Of a stretch of 64,000 bases of DNA, positions 20,646 to 33,700 are shown piece by piece. A program made the position numbers and the translations under genes. A model generated the notes under the pieces. That model saw nothing but the letters and a program-made list of their open reading frames with translations, was not told the origin of the DNA and did no database searches. Each line of letters starts with the position of its first letter. The first letter of the stretch is position 1. This DNA is from Glandiceps talaboti. Taxonomy: Eukaryota > Hemichordata > Enteropneusta > Spengelidae. The DNA is taken from assembly GCF_964340395.1 (NCBI RefSeq), contig NC_135558.1, positions 10,706,001 to 10,770,000 of the forward strand, written 5' to 3'.

Positions 20646-21721
20646 GGCGTATCTTACAACTGCCATACTCACACCATTGTACGTGTACACTTATAAATTG
20701 AACGGTTTTGACAAAAATATGACCAAGTGTTGATACAATTGTTTACAGTACCTCTGAAAAATTATATTATCACCAACTTCTTGTGAACACAATGATTGAC
20801 AATTTTGACAAAATACACACAATTTATACAGCACACAATCAGAAACCCATTAATGGCATAAATACCATGTACCAGAATTATGCTTATGACATATATGCAT
20901 ACTAATGAGTCTCAGATTGTGCACTAAATTGACATTCACATAAAAATGCATGATAAACTGATATTCTCCAATGACAATTACAAGAATAATACTCAGGTGT
21001 TACTACCAAACCAGAAAGATTATAGAGTTACAATTGAGCAGCACAATCTGTTTTTGTACTTGTGTTCAATTCTGATTTTTTTGCGATATCAGGTAGGCAA
21101 TTTATTCCGTTTTAAAGTGGAATTTCCAGTGCACCCAATCACGTCATTTTATGATATGCAAATGTGGGGTCAGATGAGTATTTGGTCGATTTTACACATG
21201 CTTTAGACACTTTTTCTTCCATGTCTGGTCTTTGTCAGATAGCTTAAAAACTTACTGGCACTGATATCGAGCATACATGAAGGTTACATTTTATCTCAGT
21301 GTGAACACAAACAGTTTTGAGTTTGAATCTCCTGTTCACCCAACAGTGATGTTCATTTATGTTCATAGTGAGATAAATAAAATATATCATTTTATATGCT
21401 AGTGTGCAGTGTCTGTATTTTGTTATTTGTCCTTTGTTACAAAAATTGCCTAGAAATGCAATAAGCACATTATTATTAGTACAAGTAGTAGTATTAGGAC
21501 AAAAACTGTCATGTAAAAAACATTGTGCTGCCTACTTGAAACTCCATATATGAATATCATTACCTTCAGACTACGAATATCATTACCTTCAGACTTTCAG
21601 ATTATTTCAAGACAGTAGCACATTTTTGTGTAGAACTTAACATAAAACAACAAACACCACTGTGCTTACCAGAAAAGTAACAGTAACATTGCTTAAAGCC
21701 ACTTGATTGTACACATACATT

Positions 21722-22062
21722 TAAAATGGCCATATGGATGAGGATTGGGTATTTATTTATTTTGGATTTTTAATTCATAAAACAATTTTATCATAGCTTC
21801 CTTCTTGCAAGTCTGTTTGTAACTCAAATACATTGCAAAAGACTCATAAATGTGTAAAATGTTTGTTTTTGTACGTACAATAACAAACATATTGAAACAT
21901 TTTTAGTTTTTTGCAGTGTATTGAGTTACAAACAAGAACTTGGCATATGTTGTTTCACACTGATTTTTCAAGTAGGATGCCACGATATAATTTATTTATG
22001 AATTAAAAATCCAAAATAAATAGTATTTATTTTCCCAATCCTCATCCATATGGCCACTTTAA
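21722..22062. mobile_element. Hairpin MITE family 1, copy 3
   Basis: The left end is AAAATGGCCATATGGATGAG and the right end CATCCATATGGCCACTTT, followed by AA. The inverted arms extend through TATTTATTTTGGATTTTTAATT. The flanking TTAA/TA is consistent with copies 1 and 4. Confidence 0.8.
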
Positions 22063-23855
22063 GAAATTTACATCTTTTACACAAGTAGACCCAATATGGT
22101 GGGGATTTTATCAAAGTTTCATTTTCAAACAGAGAACTGATTTGGTCACATTATTTATGGGATAAGCAAGTTCTTATTCCTGCATAGAGATCGTGGGCAT
22201 ACAAGGATAGCAAGGATTTTTGTATAGAAAATAGTGTTCAGGACATTTTAGCAATACCCAGGAGTATCTATTACATAATTTAAACTAAAAGTTTCATTGT
22301 AGCACCTTTTTGAAATTTATTTTACACTATAACCTTGCTGTTTAGTTATTAAACCTAATTATCTGCAAGTTTTCAAGTAATTTTTATTGAGTTAATATAG
22401 TTAACGGATGTAATTTTCCTGTGTATTCTACAGTGCAACTCCTGAACTGACAGAAAAACAAGTGAATTCTTGCAACAAATGTTGAGATGTCATATGATGG
22501 GCATTTTCACAATTTCAAATCTGATCATATAAATTTCTTGTTCAAGTAGAAGTTTTCGGGAACTGATTGCATTTTTCCAGTACTTTATCTGAATGGATTG
22601 AAGAACTTTCAAAATTCATGAACTCCACTGGCAAAGACTTCTTGAATTTATTTGGATTTTTAAATGCGTGATAAGAGGATAAAATGTGTAGAAGTATATT
22701 TATTCTGTCCATTTTGTGGATGGAGGAATAACAACATTCATACACAAAAACATGATCAAACTATTTCTAACCCTGCTGGATAATACATGTAAAGTTTCAA
22801 AAAAAAACCCAAAAAAACAACATGTTCTTTTTTGGGCATTGGAAGTATACTACAGAAAGATGTGGATAACTTTGTCATATTACAGGATCAATTGATGAGA
22901 TCAGGCTGTAAGACTGGAAGCTGGAAGGAATGTTTAGGAAAGAGGATTTTTTGATCTCAACTTCATTTACATCCTGGAAGTGTAAACTGGGTACACCAAT
23001 GTCATCAAAAGTAGCATTATCTGGTGCTTTCTGTTTTTTATATTTCTTTTTAAAATTTGGATAGCAAACGATGTTATACACCTATGTCAAATCTGAACAT
23101 ATGTGCATTAAGTCCACAGAAATCATGCTAGCTGCAAATGTGATCAAATGTCTACCACAGTTATGGCTGAAATTAATTTGACGAAAAACTTCTTACATAC
23201 TGCGCCAGTTGGTCATTGGTATATTATACGCCACTGCATCTGAGAACTGCTGGAAGTACATAAATATAACATGGGAATTCAACACATATTCCTGACAAGT
23301 TGCGTTCACTAGATTTATATCCTGTGTGTTGTGTAACGCCTGATATTACCAAAAATTAAAATATGCACATGGAAATGTTTGAAAATTAAAAAAAAAAGGG
23401 AGCAATACTGACATGCAAATTTATATACGAATAACTCTACATAAAAACTATTATTACTTAGGTTTTCTGACAAAAATTCTTCATATTTTAAAAAGTTGCC
23501 CCCAAAAAGAAAACCACGAGATGTAATAATCTAGAATACAAAATGTATATTATGAACTGAGAGTTAATATTTAGTCTTGAAAAAAAAACCACATTAATAA
23601 AACTAAAAATCACCTTTTTTGTCAAATATCTCCATACAACAGTCGTAACATCAACTCTGGTACATTTACATAGAACCTGATGTAAAAGATCACAATTTTT
23701 AAATTCTATAATAATTCCTACACTAAATCATTTTTTGTATCAAATTATTTCAGTTGATGGAGTGAAACCAAGTTGTCCATTTGGACTAGCTTCTGAAATC
23801 ACTGACGTTTCCCTGGCAGTTTTAAAATGAAAATTTTGGTGAAAATTCACACATT

Positions 23856-24015
23856 TCACTTGGACAAATTCTTGACACCACACTCATCACAGCAGGGGTG
23901 GGCATGAATATATTTCTTCACTGAAGTATTTGTAGGTATCTTGCAGCATATTCCCTTGTACTGTGCTAGAGGGCGCCATTTAGTCATGTCAGAAATAGTG
24001 TTGTCTGACAAGGTC
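23856..24015 (-). other. Possible cysteine-rich terminal exon
   Basis: A good acceptor (TTTGTTTTTGCAG) stands before 24015, then an open frame of 52 codons to TGA at 23858-23856, with Cys at C-C-K and P-C-C-D-E-C-G. Its phase (2) fits the donor of EHMT exon 24, so it could replace exon 25 as an alternative 3' end lacking the F-D-Y-G motif. It could equally be part of a separate gene, or chance. I see no known domain. Confidence 0.3.
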
Positions 24016-24141
24016 CTGCAAAAACAAAGATAGTTGTAAACTGTTATGTGTGCACATCTGTGGCCAAGTAATGTGCATTAGCAGAATTACTTGTACCCTG
24101 TGAAATGCTCCTCTTGTTACATCAATTGTTGTAATTCAAAG

Positions 24142-24147
24142 TTTATT
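24142..24147 (-). terminator. Possible EHMT poly(A) signal AATAAA
   Basis: AATAAA on minus, about 465 bp past the stop codon. It is the first canonical signal I noticed downstream. Confidence 0.45.
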
Positions 24148-24609
24148 CAAGCATTCCCAATGATTTTTAAGTGTTACCAATCAACTTTTGAAATATTAGA
24201 GATAATATATGATCTTTTTATAAATAACAAGCTTACAATCATTTCAAATTTAAACTTCCAGTTTTCATGAACTTCTCCAAGTGTCTTAAAATTACTCCCT
24301 ATTGTCATTTTCCAGGAATATTTTGTAGTATATCTCTCCAACAGATCGCTATCTGGGTTGTCAAAATTACTCTTCAGGCACTGGGAATTTCAAACACTCC
24401 ATGATAATCATGTTGTAAATTTCATTTCCCATGATGCTGCAAGGAGTCATTACATTTTCCATGCACTTCCTAGAGTAGCTATGGAAATTTAAGGAAAACA
24501 TTTCAAGGAAGCATACATAAACTATGAGCATAAGCCAGACTATACCGAGCCCAAGTCTTCCTTTTTCTACTCACTCTATTTCAGATGAGTGTTATCGATG
24601 ACCTTCAGG

Positions 24610-24712
24610 TCAACTGTGAGCACTTTTCCTTGAATGTTTACAGGACGTTGACCCACACTGACAGGAGAAGTATTTTCCCTTTACACTCCAGAACTTATCT
24701 CCATAATCAAAT
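24610..24712 (-). CDS. EHMT: EHMT exon 25: end of SET and post-SET
   Basis: It begins by completing the Gly codon and then gives F-D-Y-G, the SET motif with the catalytic Tyr, followed by K-F-W and the post-SET zinc cysteines C-Q-C-G-S-T-S-C. The stop is TGA at 24612-24610. The acceptor reads TTTGCTTTCCTAG. Confidence 0.92.
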
Positions 24713-27700
24713 CTAGGAAAGCAAAGAGAAAAGCACATTATATTTACGATCTTTGAAACTTGAACAACAGCACGCAGTTTTCTGTTGGAAATTCTTTCCT
24801 GATAAATTGTTCAATAAAAAAACTTGAATATTGGCACTCAATGATCTTTTGAATATTCAATAAAGTATTTGGACAGGATCGTTTTATTAATAGTAAGGAG
24901 TAGTTCAAATCTAGAAGAGTTCACTGGTTTTAAACCAACAGTTCCCCACTAAAATTGTGGTTAACAGTAACATGGTTTGGAAATCTGTTTAAAATCTACC
25001 TGATTTCACTCTCTGTTAACTTTTTTGCAATCCTAAGCAAATACATTGATTCTTATAATAGAATAGTACAATTTTGTGGAATATTTGAATCATTTTGGAA
25101 ATTTTGTAGTAATTTTGAATAATTACCTATTATGGACATGATCCTTCTATTTCAAGAGTAGAACTTAGTGGAATAATTTTTTTTGTTCTTTTTAAATACT
25201 GATTTTGAAGTATTGTTTTGTCCATATTACAACTGCTGACATCTGACTGTGGATGAACAGAACCTGGGAAAGTAAACAACTGAATTGGATTAACACTTGG
25301 CACAGCATGTTGGAAGTACAGAGACTTATATTACATTTCACCACTTGATAAGAAAAGTTGTATGTCCTCCGTAAATAATGGTTCACATTTAAGTTCCCCT
25401 GGCATTTCTTGTATACATAGAGACCATAAAACTGTTCTTATCAAACCACGAAATGTAATACAAGCCTCTGCTGTTCCAACCTGCTGTCCAAAGTGTTACC
25501 AATCCAATTCATTTGTTTACTTTCCCTGTTTGTAACAAATTCCATTTGTCCATGGTTTGATGTCGGCAGTTGTATCTATATATCTCAGCTGCTTATACAT
25601 CTCCTCTTGTATTACATCATCTACATACCCAAGCTGCTCATATGCTTTCACATCTCTTGCTGTAAAGAATGCAATCCTTGGAAACCTAAGATCTTGGTGG
25701 TCAACATAGAACCGCACTGGAACCAGATTAGCATCACATAAATGGTTGATGAACCGACTCACATTACCATAGCGACGGGCATCAAGACAGAATATATCAC
25801 CCTCCTAAAACAGAGAGAAAATTGGAGCAAAAAATTAGCCAAGAAAAAAGTAGTAATGTGAAGTCATGTATCTATGAATACGTTCAGTACATACAAATTA
25901 GTACTATGGAAATCTGATAGTATAACCAAAGTTATCTACCAACGGGTAACAGTCTCCTGGTCAGACGAATGTAGTGTGAATAGCATTTTATCTTGTCTGA
26001 TGTATAACATGCAAGCGACCCTATACATGAAGAAATGGATTTCAAGTAATGGATCGCAATAGGCCTTTCCAAAATTTGCCATGGTGGTGCTCTACTTCCT
26101 GTCTGTGTGTACCTTGGGGGTATACATGGTATAGGTTACTTGGTTAATCATAGAGCACTGCTGTTTTCTTCGATGTCTGAACAATACGAAAACATCCCTG
26201 ATTTACACTACATAATACCAAGGAACAAAGTTCTTCAGAAACGATACTATGAGATGATGATAACCCCAATTTGAGTGAGGGCGCTGTATTCTCAATTTCC
26301 TGTTTGCAGTCTGGAATGGCCTATTTTGTGAGTATTACTTTGCCTGGTCTAATGAATTACATACAATGTACAAGTTACGCTTCCTCTGGTCAAATGGATT
26401 ATGTGGGAGTAATACTTGACTTCTCCTGCGGGCATGGCTTATCAAATTGTCTGTATGCTTGTTTCAGCTGTGTCTGTCATGGTAATTATACATGACAGAT
26501 CAAAAGTAAAATGATAATAAATGTCACTGCAAGACTCAATGCAATATGATTAAAATTTGATGTAGTGTACCGGTATATGGTGCAATTTTTTGGGGTTGTT
26601 ACATTTACTGTCATTTGTTATTTTGAGAGTGCTCGTAACATACATCTGACGCAATACCAAAGGTTTTCCCGAACCCAATTTTGTACTGACGAGTAGCCTA
26701 CCGGAATCCGTCTTAATATACATTTGTATAACACTCAGAAACAATAACGATAACATTGTTGTCTGTGCTCGTGCACTTTTCGAACAGAGCGCTCTAAATT
26801 ACTGTACCCGTATGTTATGCGTATTATGCGTTTTCATTGGTTGAGTGAATTTACTCAGCGGTCTTGTGTGGCTCGGGAAAAGCCATTGTGTCAGATGTAT
26901 GTAACAAGCGCTCACAAAAGAACAAACGACAGTAAACGCAACAGCCAAAAATAAATCGCGCCATGTACACTACATCGGATTTTAAACAGATTGGACTCGA
27001 TGATAATGGAAATCACATTATTTCCTAATAAAGTACTCCTCATTCAATTTGATGTAAGACTTACCCTGTTTTCCAAATCAAATAAATAGGAATCATCAGA
27101 TCTTTGATCAGCCTCTTCATCGGAAATAATCTCACCTATATATCTGAAGAAAAATATTACAAATGTAATATCAAATCATTAATGATGGCAAATTACAAAA
27201 ATACCAATAACCTATCTAATAAAGTACAGAAGATATAACCTAAGATTTAAAGGGTATGATGTATACTTAGCTGCATACATATTAGGTAATGAGAACAAGA
27301 ATGGCATTTAACAAGGAATGCCATGCCAGGAAATAAAGGTATTTTCATAAATTTGGGGGTTCTGGAGAATCATTTCATGATGTGTCACATCACATAAATT
27401 TTGTGCAATAGCCAAGAAACACCAAACTGAAACTCTATTTCACCTTTATTTTTTTCACATTGGTCCATCATTGCCTCATGGGATTTAGCAGACATACATA
27501 TTTATAAGATACACACTGAATCAGTGAATATTCCTGACTCCTAAGTGTTTATTACCTTTAGATAAATAGTCATGAATATTCAGTGTGCAGCTAATAAATA
27601 TGTCTGCCAAGTCCCATGATGCAACTGTGGATAACAGTGCAGGAACTATAGAGGTGAAATAGAGTTTCAATTCGATGTTTCTTGGCAATAGCACAGAATT

Positions 27701-30700
27701 TCTATGATGTGAAATCATGAGATGACTACCCAGAACCCAAATTTATGAAAATACATATATTTTCTTGAAAATACATATATTTCCTGGAGCGGTGTTCCCC
27801 TTGAAAACAAGCTTTCTAATCATTTATTACAGAAGATATTCAATTTTCATCAGGTCTTGCTTCTGATTCTCATTTGGTATCTACAAATATTTTCTATTGG
27901 CAACTGAAAGTTGTATAATTTCAGAAACCAGCAAACATTTGATGAATGCATCAAAATGATACTTACTCACAAACAAAAGTACCCTGAGGAATATCTCTGA
28001 TTGTGCGTACACCCCATCCCATTCTTTCTGTCTTCACTAATTGTAGGTGACATCGACTGCCGTTCTGAACCACACGATTACGACACGTATTCCAACACCG
28101 ACATGCTCGGTTACATTCAAATAAAAGTGGTGGGTCCAATGTGTTGAAATCATCTGTTAACCTTCCTTCCTGAATAAAAAAATGGCGTAAAAACATGTAT
28201 AATTTTTAGATTTTATAATTAATTATTTTATCATTTTCTGCTTGGGATTAGATTTCGTCTTTCAAATACACCTTCGTAATCAAAATGTTTACTCATAGCA
28301 TTCACTAAACATTCATATGGAACATGTGCAGTACATCCAAGCTGATTGGTCAAGGCACACATTACATCATTTGATTGACATCTGTCATTCTGACACCCGC
28401 CTCCAAACAAAGTAAGTACTCACAGGAATTAATTTAGCACTCATAGGGTACAACTAGCTAGAAGCTGATTGGTAAAAGCTCGAAAGAACTAATTTGAAAT
28501 TTCCAATTTTGACATCATGACAGTTTTCCCCCATTAGCTGTTCAAGTGCTACAAACCCGACTTGGTGAGCCACCAAATCGGGTATAATAAACATTATCAA
28601 TTGTAAAATCCTGGCTTCATCTAGTAATGTTGCCGAGTGTTCTGCTATTTAGAAAGCTAAATATTCTGTTGCTCTGTTCAGGAAAAACAAAACTATGTCT
28701 TATGTATATACAAAAATTGTGGAAATTTTGTTGATATTTGTGACAAGATCAATCTACTGATACTAGTAAATACTGCCATGAGTAAAATCAACCCACCTTG
28801 TCATACCAACACTGTACACTACTAATTGCACATATACAGGCTCCTGTCAGACAATCGTCCTCACATTTACAGCCCTGTACATGTTGGATATTCATATCAA
28901 TATTCAGAGACTCTGTTTCACAGCAATGTGTTATGTACAGAAAGTCTGATGGTGGAAAACTATCATCCACACTATTGACCACTGGAATTGGTTGATTCTC
29001 CTTTCCTCGTGAAATGTCCCTGCAAATGAAAGAGGTACACACAGTTATGAGCTAAACCACGATAAATCATACTTTTAAATTTTAAAACCCCATAGTTAGG
29101 GGTGAGATCAATCGTACAATTCAGGATAAAAAAACTAAATTATTTTAGTTAGGTCTCAAAACCACCAACACCTTTCTAACTAAATTGACCAAAATTGAAA
29201 ATGTTTCAGACAGAATAATCAATTTTAAATCAGTATGCAGTAGTATGTAGTGCTGTGTAGTGAGGAATTAGTTCTTTGTTGACACACTATTTCAGTGCCA
29301 TCCATTTACTATGCAAAAATAAAATTCTTCCATTTCTCAATTTCACAATGTTTTTTGAAATATTTGTATTCAGGGGTACAAGACAGATCCAAAGTAAAAT
29401 TGTTTTTTGTAGGATGAGAACTAAAATGGCTCAACCCCCCCCCCCCCCCACACACACACACACACGCACACACAAATGTTGTTTTTTTATCCAACATTGA
29501 ACTATTAATCGCTCCCCTTAAATATTCACAATTTTCATGAGGAGGAAGAAACCGACCATGTGATGAAGACACATACGATGGGACAAACCATGAAATATTG
29601 AAAGTTTGAACTGAAAAGCCCAGTCCAACAAATGGTAAACACTTTTAAATCTGACAAGTGAAAATATGCATACTTCAGTAAAATATATAACTGCATTCAA
29701 TATCAAACTTGAAGAGCTAAGCACTCTCAATGACAGAGTTATCACGAGTACACATCTGTCTTGGAGAGCTCCCATCAATGAGGATCTTATACATGTAGGA
29801 ATTTGTACTTACACATGCACAGTGTAAAACTATTACCTGTGTATGATCTTTTCTGTACGTTTTTTCCGACTAGCAGCAGCTTCTTTCATTTTTTTGTTGA
29901 CTTGAAGAGCCATCCATACCCTAGAATTAGGCTGAGCACACTCTACTGGTGTTTCACCTTCATTATTTTTGACATCGATATCAGCACCCCTTGATAATAA
30001 CAACCTACAGATAACAAATATTAATATGTACTTGTCATTAAAAGACGTAACAGTATTACTCTCTTAGCCTCTATCACATACATGCAGCAGAAAACATAGA
30101 TTATGTATTTATTCATAGAGACAACTACACGGAAAGTCCCTGTGCCTACACAGGACCGCAAACTAAAATGATATGGTTAAACTCGTACCCTTATTTCAAT
30201 GCAGTTAAGAATCATTTTGGTTGGGAAATATGATTATGGTAAACATGAAATTTTTTCACCTACTTCATGAAAGAAAAACATGAAAATATGCAGTCATTGA
30301 TGTAACTTTCTCCTAACCAATTTGTACATAAAGCAACACATCACGCACAATGTAACATATTGTGTGCTTACACATTATCATTTTGCTGAGCCAACTATTC
30401 TTAACACATTTGAAGCGAAAAAGATAAAGCAAGTTTTAAGACTTACACAACACAATCATAATGGTCCTCCCTGGCAGCAATATGTCTGTGAAAAGAGAAA
30501 TGACATTTTAAAGTCAGTCAATATGAGTTTAACAGTGCTTTCGAACAACACTCCTAGAGGCCAACCTACACAATCTTTTGTCTTTCTGATAACCAGACTA
30601 TGCCATGCTGTTATTATGGACATGACAAACAATGTGTTTTCTGATTAACTTTTGTGGAACATATTTGCACATGCACTCATTATTTTGGGTGAACATACAT

Positions 30701-33700
30701 AGTACAGAATATTAAACTATTCAAACCTGCATGACTTCATGCATGATGTTTGATAAAAAAATCATTTTATTTTATGATAATGTTATTTCATCAATTTGCA
30801 CATTGTCATGAAATGATATATACATGTTACATTCTTCACTATTTATGTCTTTATTTTTCAACAGGGAATTATAGAAATTTCAACAAAACTCTACTCTATT
30901 TTTCTTTCAAATTTTACAAACACAGTGTCACTTACAATGGTGTGTCACCATGTATATTAATGCAGTGGAAATTACTCTTGGAATTAAGGAACATTACTGC
31001 TATCTCTGCACAGCCACCATACACTGCCCAATGTAAACTTATATTTTCTTCCTGTAGAAAAGACAAACATATATCAAAGATGGTACAGAATTAGATTTTT
31101 GAACATGGACATTAGTGAGAAATACAATTTGTACCCTTATTGTTTCTCTATCTTACTGTTGGTCTATCTGTTATTTGGCATCATGATGGTTGAATGGTTA
31201 GAATGGCCAGCTTTGAATCTGCACATTGCTGGTTGTGAAGCATAATGGTTGAATGGCCAGTTTGAAACTGCATGTTGCAGCTTCAAGCATGGTCACTGTC
31301 GTTTGCTTCTGAATGACAAGAAACCTTGAACTAGATTTGAACCACAATTGTGCTTCAGTCAACCCTAGCTGTATTTTTTGGGACCTGGTAGGATAGAGGT
31401 TGTGATGTGAAAGATTTAATTCTGTGCAATGGACTGTATTCTCCCAATGTAGTTGAGAAAGTTATATAGGGCCAGTGTGTGTATGTAAGTCAGGAGTGAT
31501 AATTGTACAATGCTGTGATCATTACATTGAGAGCGAAAAGCGCTTTTATTATACTATTAAAATTACTACCATCATTTGTAAATATATATTACATTATGTA
31601 TACAGTTCATTTGAGAATAGTAAATGTGATAATAACTGTTATGTATTTTAAGTAGATTAATTTGTATTTAAAGACTTTAAATACAAATTAATCTACTTAA
31701 AATACATACTGTATTTAAACAGACAGAGAGAAAGACACCTACGTGAAATTGGACTGAACCACATCTTTATCATAATGCTGTAACTTTTTATATATGTATA
31801 TGGGTCAGACGCCTTGAAATACAGTGTACATACTACTGTGAACCATCAATTTAGTCTCAAAATTAAAATATGCACTGTAAATTTTCTCAAATCCAACATT
31901 ATACGACTTTACATGTTTTCAGGATGTGTGCTTGTATTCTATAATTTCTGCCAAACAATAGAAAATTAATCAATTTAAAAAAATTATATTCTTATGTACA
32001 TGTACACTAGCAGATATGCTTTGAGAAAACCGTAAGGAGAACACTGTAATATAAAATCCCATTATTAGGATCAGCTCCAAGTAACATGAACAAAGTATAT
32101 TATTTTAATTCTGTAATTTCGGCCAAACGACAGAAATCATTCAACTTAAAAAAACTATATTCTTATGTACATTAGTAGATATGCTTTGAGAAAACCGTGG
32201 GGACAACTGTGTAATGTAAAATCCCATTATTCGGATCTGCTTCAAGTAACATGAACAAAGCATATTATTAATTCTGTAATTTCAGCCAAACGACAGAACT
32301 CATTCAACTTAAAAAAACTATATTCTTATGTACATTAGCAGATATGCTTTGAGAAAACCCTGGGGACAACTGTGTAATGTAAACTCCCGTTATTAGGATC
32401 TGCTTCAAGTAACATGAACAAAGCATGTTATTAATTCTGTAATTTCAGCCAACAATAGAAATTAATCAATTTAAAAAAAATATATATTATGTACTCTAGC
32501 AGATAGGCTTTGAGAAAACCCTGGGAAGAACTGTGTAATATAAAATTCCATTATTAGGATCAGCTCCAAGTAACATCAACAAAGCATATTGTAAACCTGA
32601 CAGGAACACAATGTACCAGTCTTGTACTTAGAGAAAATTGGGTCTTTGTGAACTTGCTGAATACTGTAAAATTGCAAAATTTTGTATAAGTGAAAATATC
32701 TAGATTTATAGTATTATTAATACCATCTATAACCAGAAATACGATTATACATTGTAAATATTTTGCTTGTACTCACATTATCTCTGATGTTAGGATCAGC
32801 TCCATGCTCCAATAAAAACTGTACAATATCTATCCTTTTGTGTTCAGCTGCCCAGATAATAGGTGTCCATCCACCTTCATCCTGTCCAAATAAACATAAT
32901 CACACAAAGTTGAAAATCAAGAAATCAATCAACATTTTCAGACAAAAAATGTGAGTCAAATTTATCATATTCAAAACAATTATACCTTCCTGTATTAAAC
33001 CCCTTCATAGTATGACATATAACTATTGTAAATCATATGAATGTATTCTTTATACACTCATGGAAACACTTCACCATTGTGGTGATGATATTCTGAAAAA
33101 GTTTTTAACCAATTTCACTGTTAATACACAAACATTTACAACAACTTTCAACTAGAACCTCAAGCCTTGTTCATTTGCTGCAATTATACTTTTGCACCGT
33201 AGTAGTGTGAGATTGGTTACAAATGTTTTTCAAAATGTATTCTACTCATTTTTTTTTCCTTCTGTGGTATATTAGATTCGTTTTTGACATAAAAGTTGTC
33301 ATGTTACTGAAGAAAGGGACAAATTTGTTTGAAAATTGAAGTGTCTGAAATCAAATATAGTCATATGACAATCAGATCTGTTGCGATGTACCAAAATTTT
33401 ATCATTTGAATATTGACCTATCAGCTAGCAGTATGCAAATATAGCAGCATACCTGGATATCAACATCAGCTGTATCACCAATCAGATAGCATTATACCAA
33501 AACTGACCGATTTGAATATTGATATTAGTTCCCTAAAATGCAAATATAACATTAACAACTTATCTGATCAGCTGAATATCAGCATCAATTGTATGACCAA
33601 TCAATTTACAAGATAATGGTATATATTGAAATTATGTACATCTGTTCTATCACCAATCAAAAAGCAGATATAGCAATATATTTACTTTACCTGAATGTTA

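Larger units (their letters stand above)
18112..24609. other. Intergenic region between PLPP6-like 5' end and EHMT 3' end
   Basis: It should contain the promoter and 5' UTR of the PLPP6-like gene (just above 18111) and the 3' UTR of EHMT (below 24610). In between are two MITE copies, a degenerate short tandem repeat (20488-20645) and AT-rich sequence. Short minus-strand frames at 22542-22745 and 22875-23081 lack clean splice sites and I do not call them genes. Confidence 0.55.

Noticed and set aside
22542-23081. Two minus-strand frames of 67-68 codons downstream of EHMT
   Set aside because: They look somewhat protein-like but have no clean acceptors or donors joining them to each other or to EHMT.
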